Positions 1-7,415 of a DNA stretch of 9,163 nucleotides are shown here, piece by piece. This DNA is from Pseudomonadota bacterium (GTDB lineage: Bacteria; Pseudomonadota; Alphaproteobacteria; Kiloniellales; J153). Location: assembly GCA_022572105.1 (NCBI GenBank), contig JACZWN010000147.1:1-9163 (forward strand). Reading direction: 5' to 3'. Numbering within the stretch: the first letter of the stretch is position 1; each line of letters starts with the position of its first letter. A program made the translations under genes and the position numbers. The notes under the pieces were generated by a model. It ran no database searches. It was given only the letters and a program-made list of their open reading frames with translations, and had not been told where the DNA came from.

Positions 1-189
1 ATCCAGCTTGATTGGGAGGCGCTTTCCCTCGGGATCCGAGCTAAGCGGCATGGCGCTAGTCCTACGTCATGGAGCGACCATCATGACCCGCCTCACGCAC
101 GAGCCCAACCCCTTAGCCGAAACCCCCTGACCCTGTTTCCAATCCTGGGCCTCAAATCTCTCTCGGTTTGCTACTGAGATCGTGGCTTT
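1..189. other. Upstream leader of the helicase-nuclease operon, no supported gene
   Basis: Two + strand frames are open from the window edge, one stopping with TGA at 128-130 and the other with TGA at 175-177. Neither reads like a recognisable protein tail, although the 3' end of an upstream gene cannot be excluded. I see no convincing -35/-10 pair and no hairpin with a T-tract. If the operon has its own promoter it is weak or lies upstream of the window. Confidence 0.4.
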
Positions 190-2943
190 ATGGCTCCCGC
201 GTTCTCGATTAACGTGAATGCAGAAGCCGCCTTGCTCTTCAGCCAAGGATCTGCCTTGCGCAAGACACTCCTCGTTGCCGATCGCCATGCTTGGCGCAGC
301 CACCGCACCCAAGCCGCGCTCGACGCCCGACAGGGCCTTCAGCTTCTCACCATCGAGCAACTGACGGCACGCCTGGCCGGCGGCTTTCTCCACCCGGTCG
401 ATCCCGAAGACCTGAAGATCGCGGTCGGGGAGGCGCTCGCAACGCCCTTGGGCGAGCTTGACGCTATCAAGGCTCTGCCCGGTTTCCGCCGCGCCGCAGC
501 GGCGACCCTGGCCAAAGCCTGGGCGGCGGGGCTCGACCTTTCCGAGGAGATGACGGCGGCGAGCGACCCTACGGCCAAAGCGCGTCTCGACGCCCTCACG
601 GCCCTTGAGACGGAAGTGCTCGTACGCCTGCCCAAGACCCAACTTCGCCCGCAAGACCTGGTTGGTGCCGCATTCGAACGTGTCTGCCACGCCCGCGCAC
701 TCTTTGGCCGGATCGAAATCCATGGGCGCACGGAGATGTCGCCGGTCTGGCGCCCGCTGCTGCGTGAGATCGCGCAGGTGACAGAGATTCTGTGGATCGC
801 CGAAGCAAGACACGTCCCAGGCTGGCTCGCCTCGATCGGGATCACCGCGCAAAGGCGCGCACCAGAGCGGCCTGCGATGAGCGCCATCTCGTGTGCGAGC
901 CCCCGACATGAAATCCTGGAGGCTCTTCGCTGGGCACGCCAGCACCTCGCCCAAGGCGCCAAGCTTCAAGAGATCGCGATCGCCGCCGCCTCGCCCCAGA
1001 TCTGGGACGACCACATGCTGGCACTCGCGGAGACTGCCAATTTGCCGATCCACTTCGTGCACGGCCGCGCGGCGCTCGCCACCTCCGAAGGCCAGCTCGC
1101 TGCCGCCCTAGCCGAGGTTCTGCTGCGTGGCTTCTCCCAGACGCGCCTCGTCCGCCTCGTTGGGCTCCTTCGCTCTCAGAATTCGCGCTTCTCGGCCTTG
1201 CCGGGCGACTGGTGGCGGGCCTTGCCCGAGGATGCGCCCCTGCTCGATGCCACGCACTGGCGGCGCGCGGTCGCGGCGCTCACGCCCGAGAGCTTCTCGG
1301 ACAGCGTGGACCATCGACCATTGCTAAGCGATATCGTCGAGACTCTGGCGAAGGGCCTCGCCGGGGCCGTGGAGATTGGCGAGCTCGTCTTGACGGGCCA
1401 GGCGCTCGCCATCTGGTGTAAGGCGCTTACCGAAGGGCCAGCCGCCGCCCTCGATGTTACGCTCGGCAGCCTCAGGGTGGATGACGGTCTGGAGCCCGAG
1501 GCGGCGATACTCTGGGCTCCGGCCTCGGCGGTTGCCGCTAGACCTCGGCCGCTCACTTGGCTCGTCGGCCTCACCTCGCGGTCCTGGCCCCGAGGCCCCA
1601 ACGAAAATCCGCTGCTGCCGGACCACATTATCCCCGCCGCGCGTCTCGATCCGCTGCCCGTGCACCGGGCCGACCGGCGCGACTTTCAGACCATCTGTGC
1701 CATGACGGGCCGTGAGCTCGTCTGCTCGCGGGCGCGGCGCGACAGCGAGGGGCGCATCAACGGCATCTCGCCGCTCTATCCCCGCGACGTGCCGGAGATC
1801 TACCTGGCGCGAAGCCGGGAGCCGGAGCACGCGGCCAGCGCGGCCGACCGGCTCTTCGCGCGGGCCTCCGAGTTCGCAGCACTGCCGCTGGCCCGCGCGG
1901 CGCTTTCAACCTGGATCGACTGGCACCGCGAGGAGGTCACGGCACACGACGGGCTCGTGCGATCCAACCACCCGCTGCTCCTCCGGGCGCTCGACCGGCG
2001 CCAATCGGCTTCCTCGTTGGTAAAGCTCTTGCGCGATCCGCTCGGGTACCTCTGGACCTACGGCTTTGGTTGGTCGGAGCCCGAAGAAACCGACGAGCCG
2101 CTCACTCTGGATGCCCGAGCCTTCGGCAACCTTCTCCACGAGATCCTGGAGAAGGCCGTGACTTTGCTCGAAGCTGCCCGGCCGGGCGGACTCGCGAGTG
2201 CCACCGAGGGCGAGATCGCACCAGCGGTCGAGGCCGCCGGCGAAGAGGTGGCCGCCCGCTGGGACGAGACGCGACCGGTGCCGCCGCCAGTCGTTTGGCG
2301 GCGCAAGCGTGACGAAGCGGTGGAATTCGCCGTAATCGCGCTGTCCCAACGGGAAGACCCGCTTCCCGATCAGCGCAGCTGGGCGGAGATCCCGTTCGGC
2401 GGCGACAAGCGGGTCGAGGCGCTCGACGAGGAGGCGCGCCTGGGGCTGCCCTGGAACCCCATGGCGCCCGTCTTCATCCCCGGCACCGAAATCAGGATCG
2501 GCGGTTCGATCGACCGGCTTGATCTCGCCGGCGACCGTAGCCGCGCGCGCGTCACGGACTACAAATCCGGCAAGATCAGGGGCAAGCCGTCCCAGCTCAA
2601 GGGCGGCGCCGAGCTCCAGCGCTGCCTTTACGCTTACGCCGTCAAGGCGCTCGTCGCGGCCCGACCAGTGGTCGAGGCGCGGCTTCTGTATCCGCGCGAA
2701 GATGGTCGGGCACTATCACTCGAGGAGCCCGAAGCGACCCTCGGGAAACTGACCGGCTACCTCTCGGCCGCGTCCGCCTCCTTCGCCAGCGGCAAGGCGC
2801 TCCCGGGTCCTGCCGCTGGCGAGCACTGGTATGACTTCGCCTTTGCGCTGCCGGGCGGGGCCAAGGAAAGCTATCTCGAAACCATGACACCGTTGGTCGC
2901 ACAGGAGCTCGCTGCGATCGTCCCCCTTTGGGAGGAGCCCTGA
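190..2943 (+). CDS. AddB-like PD-(D/E)XK nuclease family protein
   Basis: This is probably the AddB-type partner of the helicase encoded just downstream, a cytoplasmic subunit that would cut one strand as the complex unwinds a DNA end. The 917-aa protein is a little shorter than typical AddB (about 1000 aa or more). A middle segment near residues 455-530 (LVGLTSRSWPRGPNENPLLP, then an RRD segment) resembles the inactive helicase-like domain of AddB/RecC. The C-terminal nuclease is clear: H650 in GNLLHEILEK, D775 in GGSIDRLD, D790-Y-K792 in VTDYKSGK, and Q810/Y814 forming the QxxxY motif. No Walker A motif is seen at the N-terminus. The Fe-S cysteines of Firmicutes AddB are absent: the LLRDPLGYLW segment has no Cys, and no Cys follows residue 814. 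The ATG at 190 is the first in frame after the TGA at 175-177, but its ribosome binding site is poor. Family and nuclease calls are firm. Whether it is the housekeeping AddB or a paralogue is unresolved. Confidence 0.85.
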   Translation: MAPAFSINVNAEAALLFSQGSALRKTLLVADRHAWRSHRTQAALDARQGLQLLTIEQLTARLAGGFLHPVDPEDLKIAVGEALATPLGELDAIKALPGFRRAAAATLAKAWAAGLDLSEEMTAASDPTAKARLDALTALETEVLVRLPKTQLRPQDLVGAAFERVCHARALFGRIEIHGRTEMSPVWRPLLREIAQVTEILWIAEARHVPGWLASIGITAQRRAPERPAMSAISCASPRHEILEALRWARQHLAQGAKLQEIAIAAASPQIWDDHMLALAETANLPIHFVHGRAALATSEGQLAAALAEVLLRGFSQTRLVRLVGLLRSQNSRFSALPGDWWRALPEDAPLLDATHWRRAVAALTPESFSDSVDHRPLLSDIVETLAKGLAGAVEIGELVLTGQALAIWCKALTEGPAAALDVTLGSLRVDDGLEPEAAILWAPASAVAARPRPLTWLVGLTSRSWPRGPNENPLLPDHIIPAARLDPLPVHRADRRDFQTICAMTGRELVCSRARRDSEGRINGISPLYPRDVPEIYLARSREPEHAASAADRLFARASEFAALPLARAALSTWIDWHREEVTAHDGLVRSNHPLLLRALDRRQSASSLVKLLRDPLGYLWTYGFGWSEPEETDEPLTLDARAFGNLLHEILEKAVTLLEAARPGGLASATEGEIAPAVEAAGEEVAARWDETRPVPPPVVWRRKRDEAVEFAVIALSQREDPLPDQRSWAEIPFGGDKRVEALDEEARLGLPWNPMAPVFIPGTEIRIGGSIDRLDLAGDRSRARVTDYKSGKIRGKPSQLKGGAELQRCLYAYAVKALVAARPVVEARLLYPREDGRALSLEEPEATLGKLTGYLSAASASFASGKALPGPAAGEHWYDFAFALPGGAKESYLETMTPLVAQELAAIVPLWEEP
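2930..2937 (+). promoter_or_regulatory. Ribosome binding site of the AddA-like gene
   Basis: GGGAGGAG lies 7 nt before the ATG at 2945 and inside the last codons of the upstream gene. It fixes the start codon and, with the 1-nt gap between stop and start, points to translational coupling of the two subunits. Confidence 0.8.
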
Positions 2944-2944
2944 G

Positions 2945-5900
2945 ATGCCGGACCTGCCGTCCGCAGGGCGCCTTCCCGATGCCCAGGCACGCCTCACCGC
3001 GCTGACCGACCACGAGCGCACGCTCCTCGTCGAGGCCGGTGCGGGCAGCGGCAAGACCTCGCTCCTGGCCGGCCGCGTTGCGCTCCTCATCGCCGCCGGC
3101 GTTCATCCCAAGGAGATCGTCGCCATCACCTTCACGGAGGCGGCGGCCTCCGAGCTCCTCGATCGCATCGAGAGTTTCGTACAGCGGCTTCTCGACGATC
3201 AAGTGCCGGTCGAGCTCGGGGAAGCCTTGCCTCAGGGACTCACGGCCCCGCAACGCGAGAAGCTCATGAGCGGTGCCCACGCTCTCGACGAGATCACCTG
3301 CACGACTATCCACGGATTCTGCCAGCAGTTGGTGAAGCCCTATCCCTTGGAGGCCGGTATCGATCCGGGTGCGGCGATCATCGATCCGGCAGCCGCCGAG
3401 CTCGCCTACCAAGACCTCATGGAGGCCTGGCTCTCGGCCCGCTTCGGGCGCGACCGGGGCGCCGAAGGCCTGGGACGCATCCCGCCCATCGCCGGTGCCG
3501 GCGGCGAAGAGGATTTCTTCACCGAGCTGCTCCTGAAGGCACCCGACCCGACACTCGAGCTCATCGACAAGACCGCGCGCTTCCTCAAACTTCATCGCAC
3601 GGCGCAGGCGCTCACCACGGTGGGCGATCCCATGGCCTTCACAGGGCTTCCTGACGCTGTCGCCGAGTTCGCGGACTGGTATGAAGGCTGCGGCGTGGTG
3701 GAACCCACGACCGGCGAAATCGTCGAGGATCTGGCGCGGGTGGCTGTCCTGGCGCGCGCGGCGGCCGTGGAACCGCTCAGCGGGCGCCGTATTGCCGAGC
3801 TTCTCTTCCACAAAAGTCCCAGTGCGTGCAAGAAGGGCGAAGCGGAATTCAAGCAATGGCGGGGTAAGACGCGGTGGACGAAGGCGGCCAAGGCTGTGGG
3901 GCGCACCGCCGCCGATGGCGAACGTTTGAGCGCGGCCGGTGAGGCACACTATCAGGCCTGCGGAACGGCCTATCAGGATTTCTGCGCCGGCCTCGGCGCG
4001 CTCGCCTTCCAACGCTTCGTCGCCGAGTTCGATGCTCTCAAGGCGCTGTATCGCGACTACAAGCGCCAAGCCGCTCTCCTCGATTTCGACGACCTCCTCT
4101 ATTACACACGCGATCTTCTCAAGGTGCACGAGCCGGTCCGCGAGGCACTTGGGCGCCGCTATCCGCGGATCCTGGTGGACGAGTTCCAGGATACCGATCC
4201 CTTGCAGGCCGAAATCCTCTGGCGTCTAGCCGGCGAGGGTGACCCGGCGACACCCTGGGAGGGGCGCGAAATACGCCCCGGCGCGCTCTTCCTGGTGGGG
4301 GACCCCAAACAGGCGATTTACCGCTTTCGCGATGCCGACGTGGAAACCTACCTCCTCGCCAAGCGGACCCTCGCGGCGCGCGATCCGGCGACCATCCTCG
4401 AGATCTCTTCCAATTTCCGCTCGCAGGGCCCGATCCTGAACTTCGTCAACAATCATTTCGCCGCCATGCTGGACGAATCGGAAGGCCAGCCTGGCTTCAC
4501 GGCGCTGGCCGGCGTACGCGCCGGCGGCGACGAGCCGAGCGTCGCCACCTTCGAGATCGCGCTAGACGACCAGCATCGAGATGCCAGAGGCAAACTTGCG
4601 GTCGACTTGGTGCGTCGCGAGGAGGCAACCGTCGTCGCCGATCTCGTGCGCGGCCTCATCGGCGCGTATCCTGTCTGGGATAAGGACCAGGAAGCCTTTC
4701 GACCGGCTCGCACCGGCGATATTGCGCTGCTCGCCCCGACCGGCACCAGCCTCTGGATCTACGAGCGCGCGCTGGAGACCCGCGGGATCCCGATTGCCTC
4801 GCAGGCAGGCAAGGGCTTCTTCCGTCGCCAGGAAGTGCAGGATCTGATCGCGGTTGCCAGGGCGATCGCCGATCGGCGCGATACGCTCGCGCTGGGTGCG
4901 CTCATTCGCGGGCCTTTAGTGGGATTGAGCGAGGAGGAAATCGCCGACGAGATCCTGGCGCTTCAGGAGGCGACCCAGAAAGCACGTCCGCTCCATCTCT
5001 GGACCGACCCGAACCTTGTTGGCCATCCGGTCCTGAGAGAAACTCTGGCCGTGCTGCAGAACCTCGCGCGGAAGGCCCGACGGTCCACGCCCTACCAACT
5101 TCTCGCCGAGGCGGTGGAGGAACTCCAAGTTCGGCCGCTCCTGAAGGCGCGGCATCCGCGCGGGGCGGAACGGGCGCTCGCCAACGTTGAGTTGGTGCTC
5201 GAGATGGCGCGCGCTTACGCTGCGCGCGGCATCGCGGACTTCGCCCGTGCGCTTTGGGAGCGCTGGGAGGACGGCGACAGACAGGCCGAGGGAAGGCCCG
5301 ATGCCGGGGCCGAGGCGGTGTCGATCATCACCATGCATTCGGCCAAGGGGCTCGAGTGGCCGGTCGTCATCCCCATAAATTCGACGACCACCCTGTGGTC
5401 GGACCTGAGTTTCCTGTACCGGCGCCGCGACAACAGCGTGCACTTCAAGGTCTTCAACTTCCCCGGCCCCGAATATAACAGCGTCCGCGAGGAGGAGTCC
5501 GAGGAGTTGCGCCGCGAGCGCGTGCGTCTTTGGTACGTGGCGCTCACCCGTGCGCGCGACCTCCTTCTCCTGCCGCGCCAGAGCGAGCGGGTTCCCGGTG
5601 ACTGGCTAAGCCTTCTCTCCCTTGATATCGAGGCACTGCCAGTCTTCGACGCAACGCGTTTTGAAAGAAGGTTACACCGGCCGTTAGCCGGAGCCGCCAA
5701 CACTCAGGATCCCGCGACATGGGAGCGCGAGGCTGCCACAATCGCGGCGGCGGAGCGGCGGATCGTCTGGCGCGCGCCAAGCCGCCACGAAGGCGTCGCG
5801 GCTGTGGTGGAGGGTGCCGCCGAGGTCTTCACCGACGCCGAGACCTTCCTCGAGGGCCTGCCGGATATGGAGGAAAGGACGATCCAGGGTGGGCGCGAGC

Positions 5901-6373
5901 GCGGGCTTGTCCTCCACAAGCTAATGGAGGAGGTGCTCACCGGCGAGACGGCCGAGGATGGCGAGGCGCTCAGGGCTCGCGCGGGCGAGCTGCTCGCGCA
6001 GCTGGGCGTGCCCGACGCCGAGGACCCGGCCGAGGGGCCTTCGAGCGGCGAGATGGCCGTCGCCGTGCGGAACACACTCCAGCTCCCGGAGATCGCGGAG
6101 TTGCGTCCACGGATGCTGCCCGAGCTCCCCGTCTACGCCGCCGCGGTCGAGGACAAGACCATGACCCTCACCGCCGGCATCGCCGATGCGGTCGTTGCCG
6201 ACGCAACGGGAGGTGTCGAGGCCGTGGTCGACTGGAAGAGCGACGTCGACCCGGCACCGGCCCAGGTGGAGGTCTACCGACGCCAGGTCGGCGACTACAT
6301 GGCAGCGACCGGGGCCCGGCTCGGTCTTATCGTGTTCATGACGTCGGGCCACGTTGAGCGCGTCGGGACGTAG
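2945..6373 (+). CDS. AddA-like UvrD/Rep helicase with C-terminal PD-(D/E)XK nuclease
   Basis: This is an ATP-dependent 3'-5' SF1A helicase fused to an exonuclease, expected to unwind and digest double-strand DNA ends with the upstream AddB-like partner. All motifs are visible in order in the 1142-aa product: Walker A GAGSGKT with K37; Ia AITFTEAAASEL; TIHGFC; Walker B DEFQDTDP with D412/E413; III VGDPKQAIYRFR (453-464); IV SNFRSQ with R492; V TMHSAKGLEW (796-805); VI WYVALTRARD with R869. The nuclease domain follows: H991 in GLVLHKLMEE, D1081 in AGIADAVV, D1096-W-K1098 in VVDWKSD, and Q1114/Y1118 as QxxxY. Length and domain order match AddA rather than UvrD or PcrA, which lack the nuclease. 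The start has a strong ribosome binding site and lies 1 nt after the partner's stop. The reading frame is intact with all catalytic residues present, so it is probably active. The AddA-like class is firm; an accessory rather than housekeeping copy is inferred from context. Confidence 0.92.
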   Translation: MPDLPSAGRLPDAQARLTALTDHERTLLVEAGAGSGKTSLLAGRVALLIAAGVHPKEIVAITFTEAAASELLDRIESFVQRLLDDQVPVELGEALPQGLTAPQREKLMSGAHALDEITCTTIHGFCQQLVKPYPLEAGIDPGAAIIDPAAAELAYQDLMEAWLSARFGRDRGAEGLGRIPPIAGAGGEEDFFTELLLKAPDPTLELIDKTARFLKLHRTAQALTTVGDPMAFTGLPDAVAEFADWYEGCGVVEPTTGEIVEDLARVAVLARAAAVEPLSGRRIAELLFHKSPSACKKGEAEFKQWRGKTRWTKAAKAVGRTAADGERLSAAGEAHYQACGTAYQDFCAGLGALAFQRFVAEFDALKALYRDYKRQAALLDFDDLLYYTRDLLKVHEPVREALGRRYPRILVDEFQDTDPLQAEILWRLAGEGDPATPWEGREIRPGALFLVGDPKQAIYRFRDADVETYLLAKRTLAARDPATILEISSNFRSQGPILNFVNNHFAAMLDESEGQPGFTALAGVRAGGDEPSVATFEIALDDQHRDARGKLAVDLVRREEATVVADLVRGLIGAYPVWDKDQEAFRPARTGDIALLAPTGTSLWIYERALETRGIPIASQAGKGFFRRQEVQDLIAVARAIADRRDTLALGALIRGPLVGLSEEEIADEILALQEATQKARPLHLWTDPNLVGHPVLRETLAVLQNLARKARRSTPYQLLAEAVEELQVRPLLKARHPRGAERALANVELVLEMARAYAARGIADFARALWERWEDGDRQAEGRPDAGAEAVSIITMHSAKGLEWPVVIPINSTTTLWSDLSFLYRRRDNSVHFKVFNFPGPEYNSVREEESEELRRERVRLWYVALTRARDLLLLPRQSERVPGDWLSLLSLDIEALPVFDATRFERRLHRPLAGAANTQDPATWEREAATIAAAERRIVWRAPSRHEGVAAVVEGAAEVFTDAETFLEGLPDMEERTIQGGRERGLVLHKLMEEVLTGETAEDGEALRARAGELLAQLGVPDAEDPAEGPSSGEMAVAVRNTLQLPEIAELRPRMLPELPVYAAAVEDKTMTLTAGIADAVVADATGGVEAVVDWKSDVDPAPAQVEVYRRQVGDYMAATGARLGLIVFMTSGHVERVGT

Positions 6374-6712
6374 AAGCGACTTGAAGCGGGCGACCGGACC
6401 GGCCTGGCCGCACGCACGCGAACTACGCTCCCTCGATGCGCGAGCCGTCACCGTCGTGGCGACGCCTGGGTAGGGTAATTCCTAGGGCGAGAGGGGGGAA
6501 ACTCTAGGTGTCTGATAGACGAGCCGGCGTAACATATTGATTTACAAGCGGAGAAGGTTTGACGCCAGTTCCCTCCCCTCCGCCAGCAAGTCTTTGATAT
6601 AGCATAATTTTCGGTCGGGATTCGAACTGTCGGTACGGTTCGCGGCAGTCTGCGGGCCTTCGCGCCGGGCCCCGGCGCGAGCCGGACCGGGAGAACGCGG
6701 TCTGTCGCTGTT
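6374..6712. other. Gene-poor junction between helicase operon and IS remnant
   Basis: No supportable gene is present; open frames on either strand have poor composition and no recognisable domain. The stretch 6470-6620 is noticeably richer in A+T than the flanking genes. It holds a short palindrome CGGCCTGGCCG at 6400-6410 just after the helicase gene. That palindrome has no T-tract, so it is not a convincing intrinsic terminator. A perfect 10-bp inverted repeat lies at 6660-6680. A possible IS end (CCTAGGGCGA at 6481) and a stretch resembling a tRNA-Ser 3' end (6568-6585) are discussed as findings. Part of this stretch is probably the 5' non-coding end of the IS1380 element whose transposase start follows at 6713. 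Confidence 0.55.
6660..6680. repeat. Perfect 10-bp inverted repeat with 1-nt centre
   Basis: The arm TCGCGCCGGG (6660-6669) is followed by a single C and then by CCCGGCGCGA (6671-6680), its exact reverse complement. As RNA it would form a very stable GC stem; with so short a centre the innermost pairs must open to make a loop. No U-tract follows on either strand, so it is not a standard intrinsic terminator. It lies 32 nt upstream of the IS1380 transposase start, where IS elements sometimes carry structures that block read-through expression. Confidence 0.7.
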
Positions 6713-6853
6713 ATGCTCCAGACTTCTCCAGGTCCCAGGGGGGGACGGTCCGCGCCCCCTCCCTTCGATCTTCCAGCCGTCCGTCGCAAGAAGGTGACGG
6801 CGGCGTCCGACGGTGGCCTGATCTCCTCGGACGGCGGCCTGGTGTTCGCTCAA
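6713..6853 (+). pseudogene. IS1380-family transposase, N-terminal fragment
   Basis: From the ATG at 6713 the + strand encodes a peptide containing FDLPAVRRKKVTAA and SDGGLISSDGGLVFAQ. This matches the hallmark N-terminus of IS1380-family transposases (a pattern like FDGG.LSSDGG.LLL). About 47 codons look transposase-derived. After 6853 the frame runs into the 3' end of the DUF5681 gene, read antisense, as a serine run, and stops at TAG 6890-6892. The DDE catalytic core, normally several hundred residues further on, is entirely missing, so this is a dead remnant. No ribosome binding site is evident at the ATG. The family assignment rests on remembered motif resemblance, not an alignment. The breakpoint could lie a few bases either side of 6853. 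Confidence 0.75.
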
Positions 6854-7377
6854 CCGTCATCGTCGTCGTCATCGTTCGCCGACACACCATAGGGGGGATA
6901 AAGGCCAGGGAAGTAGTGATTTAGCAGCCCGCTCAGTTTCATTATATCCAGCTCAACTTCGAGCGGTACTTCGACACGGGGCTTGCCGGGAACCGGATCG
7001 TTGATGATCCGGTCGAACATCAACCGCTCGTAGTGAACGCGGGCGGCCGCCAGCCGCTCATCGTTCCTTTCGAACTCCTTGTATAAGAAGCGCTGCTGGG
7101 AGACCTTCCCCTTCATCGCGCTCTCAAACATCTTGTTGAGCAGGGCCGTGCGTCGATCCATCGTCTCCCTCTGCCCGCTCGTGAGGACGTCGACCATCGT
7201 GTTGCCAAAAATATGGATATCGGACTGGTCGGGGAGCACTTTCGGCTTCTTCTTCGGCCGCCCCTTGGGATTGGGACAATTTCCCGGCAGCCAGCGCCCT
7301 CTGGCGTCGCGGGTCGGTTTGTCGCCATCGCCGCGGTCCTGCAGCGGATCGTCACCGTCGTGATCATCGGGTGTCAT
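6850..7377 (-). CDS. DUF5681 domain-containing protein
   Basis: This 175-aa protein carries the DUF5681 signature GRWLPGNCPNPKGRPKK at residues 27-43, a basic, glycine/proline-rich element of unknown function found widely in prophages and integrated elements of alphaproteobacteria. The first 25 residues are acidic and low complexity. Residues 50-165 are mixed and probably helical. The tail is a run of six aspartates (169-174) and a final glycine. The ATG at 7377 is supported by AGAGGA (complement of 7385-7390) 7 nt upstream. It starts 38 nt after the methyltransferase stop on the same strand, so the two are probably co-transcribed. The TGA stop (complement of 6850-6852) appears to lie in IS1380-derived sequence, so the C-terminus may not be native. 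A link to phage packaging or DNA handling is only a suggestion from typical neighbours; no catalytic motif is visible. Confidence 0.8.
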   Translation of the reverse strand: MTPDDHDGDDPLQDRGDGDKPTRDARGRWLPGNCPNPKGRPKKKPKVLPDQSDIHIFGNTMVDVLTSGQRETMDRRTALLNKMFESAMKGKVSQQRFLYKEFERNDERLAAARVHYERLMFDRIINDPVPGKPRVEVPLEVELDIMKLSGLLNHYFPGLYPPYGVSANDDDDDDG

Positions 7378-7415
7378 GTGTGATTCCTCTCATTCGTTGT
7401 GTGCCCATCAGGGAA

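Noticed and set aside
1..177. A frame open from the left edge to TGA at 175-177, in phase with the AddB-like gene
   Set aside because: I considered it as a 5' part of the AddB-like gene separated by a nonsense mutation. The sequence is rich in H, P and S without domain character, so it is more likely non-coding or a chance open frame.
67..1062. A 331-codon open frame on the - strand over the start of the AddB-like gene
   Set aside because: Its composition is that of a shadow frame and no motif is recognisable. The + strand frame continues for 917 codons with a clear nuclease domain.
2642..4129. A 495-codon open frame on the - strand across the junction of the two operon genes
   Set aside because: It lies antisense to two genes with clear domains and catalytic motifs. 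Its product has no recognisable domain, and long antisense frames are expected in DNA this GC-rich.
6400..6410. CGGCCTGGCCG palindrome as a terminator of the helicase operon
   Set aside because: The stem is only 5 bp around one base, and no T-tract follows on either strand.
6448..6853. Two overlapping - strand open frames of about 100 codons in the junction
   Set aside because: They have no ribosome binding site or recognisable domain, and they cross the antisense of the IS1380 fragment. They look like chance frames in remnant DNA.
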